Below are positions 8,828-17,183 of a stretch of DNA of 64,000 nucleotides, piece by piece; position 1 is the stretch's first letter, and each line of letters opens with the position of its first letter. This DNA is from Sphingomonas sp. LC-1 (GTDB taxonomy: Bacteria; Pseudomonadota; Alphaproteobacteria; Sphingomonadales; Sphingomonadaceae), in contig NZ_JANZXB010000014.1 in the NCBI RefSeq assembly GCF_025371035.1, positions 1 through 64,000 of the forward strand, written 5' to 3'. The translations under genes were made by a program, and so were the position numbers. Under the pieces are notes generated by a model. That model was not told where the DNA came from, ran no database searches, and saw only the letters and a program-made list of their open reading frames with translations.

Positions 8828-8871
8828 ACATGGGAAGAGCCCTCGAACATCGCCCACCCCCGAAGGCTCCC

Positions 8872-8910
8872 GAAAAAGGAAAAGGGCCCCGACGCTGTCC
8901 GTCGAGACCC
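8872..8910 (-). terminator. Terminator of the entericidin-like gene
   Basis: On the minus strand GGGTCTCGACG and CGTCGGGGCCC form an 11-bp stem with two wobble pairs and a five-base loop, followed by TTTTCCTTTTTC. It starts 26 bases past the stop codon at 8936. Confidence 0.8.
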
Positions 8911-8935
8911 TTTGCCGTTCAGCCGGGTGAGTGGC

Positions 8936-9070
8936 TTATTTGGCGTCGTCCGCCGTCTTGGCGACGGTGTTGCCCGCCGAGCTGACGTCGCGGCCCACGC
9001 CCTCTACGGTGTTGCAGGCGCTGACCAACAACGCACCGGCGACGATCGCCAGACCCATGAGCTTACGCAT
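8936..9070 (-). CDS. Entericidin A/B-family small lipoprotein
   Basis: This 44-residue gene encodes MRKLMGLAIVAGALLVSAC followed by NTVEGVGRDVSSAGN and ends DDAK. The lipobox LVSAC places a lipidated cysteine at residue 19, and the CNTVEGVGRDV segment is the entericidin signature. Entericidins are outer-membrane-associated peptides linked to stationary phase and, in enterobacteria, a toxin/antidote pair; only one gene is seen here. AGGAG lies 8 bases before ATG. A GGAAC motif upstream (9124-9128, minus) with ATT 17 bases on hints at EcfG control. Its closeness to the stress-response locus fits that. Confidence 0.85.
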   Translation of the reverse strand: MRKLMGLAIVAGALLVSACNTVEGVGRDVSSAGNTVAKTADDAK

Positions 9071-9171
9071 TCTCTGTCTCCTCTACGAAATCCGTCTCGG
9101 CCCAATGCCTCAACACGGCATTCGTTCCGGTGCTGTCACGGACGACGGAGGCTGTCGCTTAAAAAAGATTA

Positions 9172-9218
9172 AGGCCTGGAAGCGTCACCGGGGGGGGAGG
9201 GTGGACGCTTCCAGGCCT
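9172..9218 (-). terminator. Terminator of the phyP-nepR operon, with a G-rich loop
   Basis: AGGCCTGGAAGCGT (9172-9185) and ACGCTTCCAGGCCT (9205-9218) form a perfect 14-bp stem. On the minus strand it is followed by TTAATCTTTTTT. The 19-base loop has eight consecutive G on the plus strand. It lies about 115 bases past the kinase stop. Confidence 0.75.
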
Positions 9219-9334
9219 ATGGCTTGGACAGCGAGAGCGGGGGGGCATAAGTTCGCTATCCGAAGAGCAGAACCCATCGCCGGGCGGTCGGTTCCCGGCA
9301 TTTTCCCGCAATCGCGAATCTTTTTCGAAAAAAT

Positions 9335-10936
9335 TCAGTCGCGCCCGACGATCGGTACGGCAATCTCATAAGCGCCGGTCAACGGATCGTGATGCAGCGG
9401 TGCGCGAAGCTGCCGAGCCAACCCTTCCATCACCCGGCCATAGCGCTTGCCGATCAGGTGACGAAGCTCGTCGGTTTCCACCAGCGCGCGCGAGACGACC
9501 CGGACGACCGCGCGCCCTTCCTGCTCGGCCGGCTTGATCGCGACGCGGATCTGGGCCGCAGGGTCGCAGTTCATCGCCAGTTCGATCGTCTCGGTCACCA
9601 GAAAGGCGACCGCGACCGCCACGTCCTGATTGACCAGCAAGGGCGCGACGTCGAGCGAGATGCCGATCCCGGCGGCATTCTCCGGCGCGGTGGCGCGAAT
9701 ATTGGCCGCCAGCTCGCCTATCATGGTCCGCAGGTTCAACCCGCGATTTTCCTCCAGTTCGGCAAAGTGATGGCGATGTACCACGGCCAGCGCGTCGACT
9801 CGCCGCTGGATCGAGGAATAGGCGGCCATCGCCTCCGGCCCGGTCGCGCCGCGCGCATGGAAGTTGATCAGGCTGGAGATGACCTGAAGGTTGTTCTTGA
9901 CGCGGTGATGGACCTCGCGTGTCAGCTTGGTCTGGCGGACCAGCCCTTCGGCCAGCCCTGCCTCATGGGTGGCCACGGTCCGGGTGATCGCCTCGAAGGT
10001 ATCGGCCAGATCGCGGATTTCCTGCGCCGGTGCGGCCTCGACCCGGCTGATGTCGAGAACCTCGCCGGGTTGATAGGCGGCGACGATCCCCCGCAACTGG
10101 CGCAACGGGCGGATCAGCAGACGGTCGACGACGAACCACCCGATCAATACTGCCGCCAGCCACATCAGCAGCGGAAGGGCGAGGGCGACGATCAGCGAGG
10201 AGGTGATGGGCGCACTGGGGGCCGATGTGCGCAGGACGAGACCGGCAATGCCCAACTCGGTGCGTATCGACTTCACCCGTTCCAGCGGCCCGCGCTTCTC
10301 GCCCTGTTCCAGCAGCAGCGATTCGCCGTCCAGCTCCAGGGCGGAGACGATCGGGTCGCTGTGATTATTCTGTTCGATCAGCGACTGAAGGAACGGCAAT
10401 GGGAAGAAGGCACGCGCCTGGGCCCGGCCACCCTGATGCGCGACCGACAGGACCAATCCGTTGCCGGGCAAAATGTCGGCGCCGATCGGGGAGCCGTCGA
10501 CAGGCATCGGCACGGCGGAGGGCAGGGGCACGCCGCACAGCGTCCGTCCCGAGCGATCGGTGATCAGGAATCGCGCGCCGGTCAGCGATTGCTGGGCGAA
10601 GACGCCCTGCGCCCGCGCACAACTGGGCATGTCGAGCGGGTCCTGGCCCATGGCGCGCACCGCGACGCGCAGCGCGGTCATGTCGCCCATCAATTCGGCA
10701 GCGATGGCGCGCGCATCCTCATTAGCGGCGATCCGCAACCGGCCGCTGGCCTCGCTATCGGCAAGTCTTGTCGTCTGGAGCGTGGCGAAGACCGCGATGG
10801 CGGCCAGGATCAGCAGGGTGCCGCCGAGCACGAGCACCAGCTTGGCACCCGTCGTCAGGCGGGGCGGGGCGGGGCGGAGGCGTTCGACAGCCTCGGTCTC
10901 TTGGGGAGGGGCACTGGCCATGCGGCCGGACGTCAA
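9335..10936 (-). CDS. phyP: PhyP-type membrane histidine kinase of the general stress response
   Basis: The 533-residue sensor has two transmembrane segments (about residues 32-52 and 247-270) flanking a periplasmic domain of about 190 residues, then a HAMP-like linker (DRLLIRPLRQL). A HisKA_2 H-box, TREVHHRVKNNLQVISSL, lies at about 339-355, with a weak HATPase region at the C-terminus. This HisKA_2 class feeds the PhyR response regulator in alphaproteobacteria, and PhyP next to nepR/phyR in sphingomonads acts mainly as a PhyR phosphatase. The gene overlaps the nepR stop by four bases (minus-strand ATGA). An internal ATG at residue 6 is an alternative start. The periplasmic domain probably senses an unknown signal. 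Confidence 0.85.
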   Translation of the reverse strand: MTSGRMASAPPQETEAVERLRPAPPRLTTGAKLVLVLGGTLLILAAIAVFATLQTTRLADSEASGRLRIAANEDARAIAAELMGDMTALRVAVRAMGQDPLDMPSCARAQGVFAQQSLTGARFLITDRSGRTLCGVPLPSAVPMPVDGSPIGADILPGNGLVLSVAHQGGRAQARAFFPLPFLQSLIEQNNHSDPIVSALELDGESLLLEQGEKRGPLERVKSIRTELGIAGLVLRTSAPSAPITSSLIVALALPLLMWLAAVLIGWFVVDRLLIRPLRQLRGIVAAYQPGEVLDISRVEAAPAQEIRDLADTFEAITRTVATHEAGLAEGLVRQTKLTREVHHRVKNNLQVISSLINFHARGATGPEAMAAYSSIQRRVDALAVVHRHHFAELEENRGLNLRTMIGELAANIRATAPENAAGIGISLDVAPLLVNQDVAVAVAFLVTETIELAMNCDPAAQIRVAIKPAEQEGRAVVRVVSRALVETDELRHLIGKRYGRVMEGLARQLRAPLHHDPLTGAYEIAVPIVGRD

Positions 10937-11130
10937 TCCAGCTTGCTGAGAAGGTCAAGCATCTCGTCAGGAATCTTTTCGTTGACGGTCTTTTGATACG
11001 CCTGGCGAAGTGCCGAGCCCGCATCCTTCTCGCCACCCTTTTGGGGTGCGGATGACGGCGTCTGCTTCGTCTTGTTGCCCAAACTCAAAATATCCCCCTG
11101 AAACGACCCACCAAGCGGGGCAACCGACAT
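10933..11130 (-). CDS. nepR: Anti-sigma factor NepR
   Basis: NepR is a small anti-sigma factor that sequesters EcfG; phosphorylated PhyR binds NepR and frees EcfG (partner switching). The 65-residue product has the core LRQAYQKTVNEKIPDEMLDLLSKL, which contains the conserved helix 1 (AYQxxVxExIP). The N-terminus is Gly/Ser-rich and variable. It is divergent from phyR and upstream of the kinase. A consensus EcfG-type promoter sits 64 bases before the start, giving feedback control. Confidence 0.93.
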   Translation of the reverse strand: MSVAPLGGSFQGDILSLGNKTKQTPSSAPQKGGEKDAGSALRQAYQKTVNEKIPDEMLDLLSKLD

Positions 11131-11193
11131 GTCGACGCAGTATGGCGCCGCCGGTCGGCGTTACGCCAAGAGCCATAGTTGATGTGGCGATGA

Positions 11194-11218
11194 AACCAAA
11201 TTCGATCTTGTTGGTTCC
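11194..11218 (-). promoter_or_regulatory. EcfG (sigma-EcfG) promoter of nepR-phyP
   Basis: On the minus strand GGAAC (11218-11214) is followed after exactly 17 bases by GTT (11196-11194). This is the GGAAC-N16/17-GTT consensus of alphaproteobacterial general-stress promoters. It points to nepR, whose start is 64 bases downstream. Confidence 0.8.
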
Positions 11219-11352
11219 CGATGCGATACGAAAAAACCGACGGCCGGTTCGATCCGGCTCGGCCATAGGGGATTTCGGGAAACGGCATTGAAAACCGGCG
11301 CGGGGGCCAGCACATGAGTCACCGCGAATACCTCAGGGAGTGATTATTACCC

Positions 11353-12153
11353 ATGTCGCTTGGACAGCAGCTTGCGCCCCATCTTCCCTTTCTGCGGCGC
11401 TATGGCCGGGCCCTGACGGGCAGCCAGATGCACGGCGACAAATATGTTCGCGCCACGCTGGAAGCGATCGTCGCGGCCCCCGACCAGTTTCCGCGCGAAG
11501 TCGATCCGCGCCTCGGCCTTTACCGTATGTTCCAGGGCATCTGGTCGTCGGCCAATTATGACGAACTGGACCGAGAAGGCATCGATGCCGAAGGCAATGA
11601 GGGCGTCGCCCGCGCGCGTCTGGCCCGGATGACGCCGCTGTCGCGTCAGGCGCTGCTTCTGACCGCGATGGAAGGCTTCACGCCCGAAGACGCGGCCTAT
11701 CTGATCGATGTCGAGCCGAGCGAGGTCGAGGCGCTGGTGTCCGAGGCGCTGGCCGAGATCGAGAAGCAGACCCGCGCCCGCGTCCTGATCATCGAGGACG
11801 AGCCGATCATCGCGATGGATATCGAGACGATCGTGCGCGATCTGGGTCATGAAGTGACCGGCGTCGCCGTGACCCGCGACGAGGCCGTGGCGCTCGCCAT
11901 GGAAGATCGTCCGGGTCTGGTCCTGGCGGACATCCAGCTCGCCGACGACAGCTCGGGCATCGATGCGGTCAAGGACATTCTGGCCGAGTTCGAGGTGCCG
12001 GTGATCTTCATCACCGCCTTCCCCGAGCGCCTGCTGACCGGCGAGCGGCCCGAGCCGACCTTCCTGATCACCAAGCCGTTCCAGCGTTCGACCGTGAAGG
12101 CGGCGATCAGCCAGGCTCTGTTCTTCGATCAGACCACCATTCCCGCCGAATAA
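11353..12153 (+). CDS. phyR: General stress response regulator PhyR
   Basis: The 266-residue protein joins an N-terminal sigma-like domain (residues 1-135, including LSRQALLLTAMEGFTPEDAAYL) to a C-terminal receiver domain beginning RVLIIEDEPIIAMDIE. The phospho-acceptor is Asp193 in LVLADIQLAD, and the acidic pair is ED at 148-149. On phosphorylation the sigma-like domain mimics EcfG and captures NepR. AGGGAG lies at a good distance before ATG 11353. It is divergent from nepR-phyP and followed by a 45-residue membrane protein gene and ecfG. Confidence 0.96.
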   Translation: MSLGQQLAPHLPFLRRYGRALTGSQMHGDKYVRATLEAIVAAPDQFPREVDPRLGLYRMFQGIWSSANYDELDREGIDAEGNEGVARARLARMTPLSRQALLLTAMEGFTPEDAAYLIDVEPSEVEALVSEALAEIEKQTRARVLIIEDEPIIAMDIETIVRDLGHEVTGVAVTRDEAVALAMEDRPGLVLADIQLADDSSGIDAVKDILAEFEVPVIFITAFPERLLTGERPEPTFLITKPFQRSTVKAAISQALFFDQTTIPAE

Positions 12154-12216
12154 GGTCTCTAACGGCAACGCGTTTCGGTTACGGACCCAAAACGGTTTAC
12201 AGGCGTTGAGGTTGAC

Positions 12217-12354
12217 ATGGCTGATCCCAATGAACCCATTCATGTCGCCAAAGAGGATGCCCGGGCAGGATCGACGCCGCATGTCACGCGGTACATCCTG
12301 CCCATATCGCTGGTCCTCGTGATCGTGATCTTCGCCTTTCTGGTGTTGCGCTGA
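12217..12354 (+). CDS. Small single-pass membrane protein between phyR and ecfG
   Basis: The 45-residue protein starts MADPNEPIHVAKEDARAG and ends in one hydrophobic helix, YILPISLVLVIVIFAFLVLR. Topology is probably N-in/C-out or a tail anchor. The start ATG is preceded by GAGGTTGAC, a modest ribosome binding site. It lies 63 bases after phyR and 106 before ecfG in the same direction. Codon use matches the neighbours. No family is recognised, and a link to stress signalling is inferred only from position. Confidence 0.7.
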   Translation: MADPNEPIHVAKEDARAGSTPHVTRYILPISLVLVIVIFAFLVLR

Positions 12355-12460
12355 CGCGAGGTCGCCCGATCAGGGCTCTGACACGACTGGCTATTTCTGG
12401 GCCGGTACCTTATATTTCGAAGCGGTCGTGTGTTCGGCCGCTTCCGACGATCGGATTTTC

Positions 12461-13099
12461 ATGACGCAGCCACTGACTCGGGACGAAATCGAGGACGACG
12501 CACCCGTCGAACACGTCGCGTTGCCCGACTCCGAATTCAAGGCGGAACTGGCTCGCGTGATTCCGCATCTTCGCGCCTTTGGCCGCTCGCTATCGGGCAG
12601 CCGCGATCTGGCCGACGATCTGGTGCAGGAAACGCTGCTCAAGGCGTGGGCCGCGCGCAAGCGGTTCCAGGCGGGCACCAATATGCGTGCCTGGACCTTC
12701 ATCATCCTGCGCAACCTCTATCTGTCGCAGATGCGCCGCGCGCGCTTCAAGGGCGAGTGGGACGATCTGGTCGCCGACCGCATCCTCGCCGCGCCTGCCA
12801 GCCAGGATCGCCATGTCGAACTGGGCGATATGCAGCGCGCGTTGATGCACTTGCCTCAGCCGCAGCGCGAGGCGCTGATCCTCGTCGGCGCGGGTGGCTT
12901 CGCCTATGAGGAGGCGGCGGAAATCTGCAATGTCGCTGTCGGCACGATCAAGAGCCGCGTCGCGCGGGGCCGCGTCGCGCTGGAGGCGATCCTGACCGAA
13001 GGCTCGTTGCCCTCGCGTCGCGAGCATGAAACCGACAGCAGCAAGACCGCGCTCGACAGCATCATGGGCGATGTCGATCAGTTGAGCGGCGGGCGGTAA
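12461..13099 (+). CDS. ecfG: Extracytoplasmic-function sigma factor EcfG
   Basis: The 212-residue ECF sigma factor directs the general stress regulon. Sigma region 2 includes SGSRDLADDLVQETLLKAW and TNMRAWTFIILRNLY; region 4 includes LPQPQREALILVGAGGFAYEEAAEI and GTIKSRVARGR. This matches the EcfG group that NepR binds. ATG 12461 is preferred, as an upstream GTG (12428) has no good site. A terminator follows at 13122. Confidence 0.94.
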   Translation: MTQPLTRDEIEDDAPVEHVALPDSEFKAELARVIPHLRAFGRSLSGSRDLADDLVQETLLKAWAARKRFQAGTNMRAWTFIILRNLYLSQMRRARFKGEWDDLVADRILAAPASQDRHVELGDMQRALMHLPQPQREALILVGAGGFAYEEAAEICNVAVGTIKSRVARGRVALEAILTEGSLPSRREHETDSSKTALDSIMGDVDQLSGGR

Positions 13100-13121
13100 A
13101 TTCTGCCGGCCATGGTGTTCC

Positions 13122-13156
13122 GACCGCCTCGGCCACCGGGTTGGGGCGGTCTTTTT
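13122..13156 (+). terminator. Terminator of ecfG
   Basis: GACCGCC (13122-13128) pairs with GGCGGTC (13145-13151), followed by TTTTT. It starts 22 bases after the ecfG stop. Confidence 0.8.
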
Positions 13157-13172
13157 GTGTCCGGCCGTGGCG

Positions 13173-13769
13173 ATGAATGATCCGTCCTTCGGTTGGGAAG
13201 GCGCGGCAGGGCGGTTCGCCGCGCTCCGCTCCGATATAGGCCGCAACGTCGTCCTCCACTGGGCGACGCATATCCCAACCGGCGGTGCGATTCTCGATGT
13301 CGGCTGTGGGACCGGCCTTCCGGTCGCACGAGCGCTCAGCGATGCCGGGTTTTCCGTTCATGGCGTCGATCCCTCGCCGACGTTGCTCGCAGCCTTCCGT
13401 CGCAACGTGCCGGGAGCTTTTGCCGCCGAGGAACCGGCCGAGACCAGCCGGTTCTTCGATCGCAAGTTCGAGGGGATCGCCGCGATCGGCCTTCTGTTCC
13501 TTCTACCCGAGGACCGACAAGGCGAAGTGCTGCTGCGGATCGCAAAGGCCATGAAAGCGGGAGGCCATCTGCTGTTCAGCGCACCGGAAATACCCTGCCA
13601 TTGGGATGATAGCCTGACGGGGCGCCGATCTTGTTCGCTGGGCAAAGCAGAATATAGCCGCATACTGACAAATGCGGGCTGTTCGGTTCTAGGCAGCTAT
13701 CGCGATGAGGGCGGCAATCATTATTGCCATGCCACCCGATCCGAGGATCAACCGTTCTCCGGCGAATAG
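13173..13769 (+). CDS. Class I SAM-dependent methyltransferase
   Basis: The 198-residue protein has motif I as ILDVGCGTGLPVARAL (about residues 45-60), the acidic residue of motif II in GFSVHGVDPSP, and motif IV-like FEGIAAIGLLFLLP. This is a Rossmann-fold methyltransferase of the Methyltransf_11/25 type. The substrate cannot be read from the sequence. ATG 13173 is chosen over the longer MCPAVA start at 13155, which overlaps the ecfG terminator region. The 3' end overlaps a possible minus-strand gene by 22 bases. Confidence 0.85.
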   Translation: MNDPSFGWEGAAGRFAALRSDIGRNVVLHWATHIPTGGAILDVGCGTGLPVARALSDAGFSVHGVDPSPTLLAAFRRNVPGAFAAEEPAETSRFFDRKFEGIAAIGLLFLLPEDRQGEVLLRIAKAMKAGGHLLFSAPEIPCHWDDSLTGRRSCSLGKAEYSRILTNAGCSVLGSYRDEGGNHYCHATRSEDQPFSGE

Positions 13770-13939
13770 GCTTTCGCCACGCCGCACACACGATCCAGCC
13801 GTGCGAGCAACCGAACCCAGGGATCGGGCAGCCGCGAAGGCTCCGAAAAGGCGGAGCGCAACGCGAAGCCAATATCGTCCACGCGGCGCGGCGCGGGAAC
13901 GAAGCGGATGTCGCTGGTCCAAGGCTCTGTACTCGTCAT
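13748..13939 (-). CDS. Possible small protein, function unknown
   Basis: This 63-residue reading frame starts MTSTEPWTSDIRFVPAPRR and continues with an Arg/Leu/Pro-rich sequence. It converges with the methyltransferase gene, overlapping by 22 bases. It fills most of the gap before glnE, which is otherwise empty. There is no signal peptide or membrane helix. It may be a real small cytoplasmic protein or a chance frame; composition alone does not decide. Confidence 0.4.
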   Translation of the reverse strand: MTSTEPWTSDIRFVPAPRRVDDIGFALRSAFSEPSRLPDPWVRLLARLDRVCGVAKAYSPENG

Positions 13940-14047
13940 ACGATCATAACGATCTATGGCTTGACAGGTTCAAATTATTATGAAGCGATCTTCGTAATGA
14001 TTTGGAAAGGCTTGGTCCATTCTATGCCGTTGGGATAGACGGTGGGA

Positions 14048-16720
14048 ATGAATATGCCCCCGGTGACCGACCCATTCGCGACCCTGCCCGACGCTGTCGG
14101 TCGTGCCCGACGCCATTCGCCATTCCTCGCCATGCTTCTGGATCGGGAACCCGAAATTGCGCGGCTGGCGGAGCAAGGGCGGTTGCCGACAGCCATTCCC
14201 GTCGACCCGGATCTTCCGGTCGCCACGGCGCTGCGTCGGGAGCGGCGGGCGCTCGCGCTGACGGTGGCGCTGGGCGATCTGGCGGGGTTGTACGACCTGA
14301 CACAGGTCACGCACCGGCTGACCGACTTTGCCGACCGAGCGCTGACCCGCGCGATCCGCGCGGCGATCGAGGAGCGGACGCCGGGCGCGGAGCCGGTTGG
14401 ATTCGCCGCCATCGCGCTTGGCAAGCAGGGCAGTCGGGAACTCAACTATTCCTCCGATATCGATCCGATCCTGATCTTCGACCCCCAGACATTGCCGCGT
14501 CGCGCGCGCGAGGAGCCCGAAGAGGCGGCGGTGCGAATCGGCAAGCGGGTCGTCGAACTGCTCCAGGCGCGCGATGGCGATGGCTATGTGCTTCGCGTCG
14601 ACCTTCGCCTGCGACCTTCGCCGGAGGCGACCCCGATCGCGATCCCGGTCGAGGGCGCGATCGCCTATTATGAAAGCCAAGCGCTGACCTGGGAGCGGGC
14701 TGCGTTCATCCGGGCGCGAGCGGCGGCGGGGGACGTGGCGTTGGGCCAGCGCTTTCTCGACGCGATTCGTCCGTTCGTGTGGCGGCGCGCGCTCGACTTC
14801 GGGGCGGTGGGAGAGATTCGCGATCTTACCCGGCGCATCCGCGATCACCATGCCCAGGGGCAGGCCATGGGGCCCGGCTATGATCTGAAGCGCGGGCGCG
14901 GCGGCATCCGCGAGATCGAGTTTTTCGCGCAAATCCATCAACTGATCCATGGCGGACGCGATCCCGCGCTTCGTGCGCCTGCCACCCGCGATGCGCTGGC
15001 CCGCCTGGCCGAGGCGGGGCGGATCGATGCGGGGGAGGCGGCGGCATTGTCCGACGCCTATGTCCTGCTCCGCACGATCGAACATCGCGTGCAGATGATC
15101 GACGATCGCCAGACGCATCAACTGCCGCTGGGTGATGGTCTGACCCGTGTGGCGCAGCTTCACGGCTTGGCGGATGGGGATGCGCTGGTCGCGATGCTGG
15201 CGCCGGTAACGGCGCAGGTCGGGCGGTTCTACGACGCGCTCGACGCCGATGAGCGACCGCGCTTGCCGCATGATCCGGTGTTGCTCCACGAACGGCTGAT
15301 TGCGGCGGGGCTTCGCGATACGGAGGCAGCGGCGCGGCGGATCGCGGCGTGGCGTGGCGGCGACTATGCCGCGCTGCGCAGTCCGGCCGCTCGCGAAGCG
15401 CTGGACGCCGTGCTGCCGACTCTGGTCGAGGCGCTGGGCGAGGCCCCGGACCCCGACGCGGCGTTGCTGAAGCTCGATTCGCTGTTCGAGCGGATGACGA
15501 GCGCGATCAACATCTTCCGCCTGCTGGAGGCGCGGCCCGGACTCGCCAGCCTGACGGTCGCGATCCTCAGCCATGCGGCCCCCCTGTCCGCCGAGCTGGC
15601 GCGTCGTCCGGCGTTGCTCGACGGATTGATCGACGCCTCCGCCTTCGATCCGGTGCCGGCGGTCCCGTTGCTTGAACGGGCGATGCGCGGGGGTGAGGCG
15701 CGGCAGGACTATCAGGATCGTTTGGACCATGTCCGGCGCGTGGTGGGCGAATTGCGCTTCGCCCTGGGCGCGCAGATCGTGGCGGGCCGCGCCGATCCGC
15801 TGGAGGTCGCGGGCGGCTATGCCCGCGTGGCCGAGGCGGCGGTGGGAGTGCTGACCCAGGCGACGGTGGACGAATTCGTCGCCGCGCATGGCCGGGTGCC
15901 CGACAGCGAACTCGTCATCCTGGCGCTGGGGCGGATGGGGGGAGCGGCGCTGACCCATGCGTCGGACCTGGATCTGGTCTATCTCTTCACTGGCGAGTTT
16001 TCCGCCGAGTCCGACGGGCCCAAGCCATTGGGCGCGACGCTATATTATAACCGGCTGGCGCAGCGGGTGACGGCGGCGTTGTCGGTGCCGACACAGGCGG
16101 GGCCGCTCTATCCGGTGGACACGCGGCTCCGGCCATCGGGAACGCAGGGGCCTTTGGTCGTCTCGGTCGCGAGCTTCGCCGGCTATCAGCGTCGGGATGC
16201 ATGGACCTGGGAGCATATGGCGCTGACCCGCGCCCGGCCCATCTTCGGTTCGGTCGAGGCGCGCCAGGCGGTCGCGGCCGTCATTGCCGATGTGCTGAAC
16301 GGCAACCGACCCGAGCGGGACGTAGTGGCGGAGGCGGGGGAGATGCGGGCCGAAATGGCGCGGCACAAACCGCCGCAGGGGCCGCTCGACGTCAAGCTGG
16401 TGCCGGGCGGACTGGTCGATCTGGAGTTCGCGGTGCACCGCACGCAACTGGCCCATCGGGCCGGGTTCGACCCCGATCTGGGCCGAGCGATCGCGGCGCT
16501 GGTGGGGCAGGGGCTGATGCCGCCGGGCATGGCGCGGGCGCATGACGTGCTGACCCGTGCGCTGGTCGCCTTTCGATTGCTGGTGCCCGATGGCCAGGAA
16601 CCGCCCGAGCCGACCCGCCCGCTGATCGCGCGGGCTATGGGGTTGCCCGATTGGGACGCGGTGGTTGCCACGCTGGAGGCGACGCGGCAGGAGGTCTCGC
16701 AAGTCTGGCAAGGAGGATAG
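14048..16720 (+). CDS. glnE: Bifunctional glutamine synthetase adenylyltransferase/deadenylase
   Basis: GlnE attaches and removes AMP on GlnA in response to PII. The 890-residue product has the expected duplicated nucleotidyltransferase cores: GKQGSRELNYSSDIDPILIF (about residues 125-145) and LGRMGGAALTHASDLDLVYLF (about 625-645). Each carries the G-S/A...DxD catalytic pattern. The helical GlnD-UR_UTase-like domains follow each core. Start codons GTG 14042, ATG 14048 and ATG 14054 are all possible. The peroxiredoxin gene begins four bases after the stop. Confidence 0.95.
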   Translation: MNMPPVTDPFATLPDAVGRARRHSPFLAMLLDREPEIARLAEQGRLPTAIPVDPDLPVATALRRERRALALTVALGDLAGLYDLTQVTHRLTDFADRALTRAIRAAIEERTPGAEPVGFAAIALGKQGSRELNYSSDIDPILIFDPQTLPRRAREEPEEAAVRIGKRVVELLQARDGDGYVLRVDLRLRPSPEATPIAIPVEGAIAYYESQALTWERAAFIRARAAAGDVALGQRFLDAIRPFVWRRALDFGAVGEIRDLTRRIRDHHAQGQAMGPGYDLKRGRGGIREIEFFAQIHQLIHGGRDPALRAPATRDALARLAEAGRIDAGEAAALSDAYVLLRTIEHRVQMIDDRQTHQLPLGDGLTRVAQLHGLADGDALVAMLAPVTAQVGRFYDALDADERPRLPHDPVLLHERLIAAGLRDTEAAARRIAAWRGGDYAALRSPAAREALDAVLPTLVEALGEAPDPDAALLKLDSLFERMTSAINIFRLLEARPGLASLTVAILSHAAPLSAELARRPALLDGLIDASAFDPVPAVPLLERAMRGGEARQDYQDRLDHVRRVVGELRFALGAQIVAGRADPLEVAGGYARVAEAAVGVLTQATVDEFVAAHGRVPDSELVILALGRMGGAALTHASDLDLVYLFTGEFSAESDGPKPLGATLYYNRLAQRVTAALSVPTQAGPLYPVDTRLRPSGTQGPLVVSVASFAGYQRRDAWTWEHMALTRARPIFGSVEARQAVAAVIADVLNGNRPERDVVAEAGEMRAEMARHKPPQGPLDVKLVPGGLVDLEFAVHRTQLAHRAGFDPDLGRAIAALVGQGLMPPGMARAHDVLTRALVAFRLLVPDGQEPPEPTRPLIARAMGLPDWDAVVATLEATRQEVSQVWQGG

Positions 16721-16724
16721 GGCG

Positions 16725-17183
16725 ATGGAACAGGGCGATGCGATCCCGGCGGTGACGGTCACGACGGCGGCGGGTGAGCCATTGGCATTGAGAGAATTGG
16801 CCGGGCCGCTGGTCGTCTATTTCTATCCCAAGGACGACACTAGCGGCTGCACCCGCGAGGCGCAGGACTTCACCGCACTCGCCCCCGCTTTTGCGGATGC
16901 GGGCGTGCGGGTGATCGGCATGTCTAAGGACAGTCCCGCTAAGCACCGCAGATTCGCCGAGAAGCATGCGTTGACCGTCGAACTGGCAAGCGACGAGGAC
17001 GGTGCGGCGTGCGAGGCGTTCGGCGTGTGGGGCGAGAAAATGCTCTACGGCAAGACCTATATGGGGATCGAGCGCGCGACCTTCCTGTTCGGCCGCGATG
17101 GGCGACTGGTGCAAAGCTGGCGCAAGGTGAAGGTACCCGGTCATGCCGAGGCGGTGCTGGAGGCGGCGCGCGCGCTTTCATGA
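16725..17183 (+). CDS. bcp: Peroxiredoxin (Bcp/PrxQ type)
   Basis: This 152-residue thiol peroxidase reduces hydrogen peroxide and organic peroxides. The peroxidatic site is YFYPKDDTSGCTREAQDF, with Cys at about residue 44. The resolving Cys found five residues later in E. coli Bcp is replaced here, so resolution must use another Cys (one lies in DGAACEAFGVW) or an external thiol. KTYMGIERATFLF is the typical distal motif. AAGGAGG precedes the ATG. It is likely co-transcribed with glnE and overlaps the DUF455 gene by four bases. Confidence 0.9.
   Translation: MEQGDAIPAVTVTTAAGEPLALRELAGPLVVYFYPKDDTSGCTREAQDFTALAPAFADAGVRVIGMSKDSPAKHRRFAEKHALTVELASDEDGAACEAFGVWGEKMLYGKTYMGIERATFLFGRDGRLVQSWRKVKVPGHAEAVLEAARALS

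Noticed and set aside
13970-15958. Long open frame antisense to glnE (662 aa)
   Set aside because: It lies wholly opposite a clear glnE and is Arg/His/Gln-rich, as expected for antisense frames in GC-rich DNA. No motif was seen.
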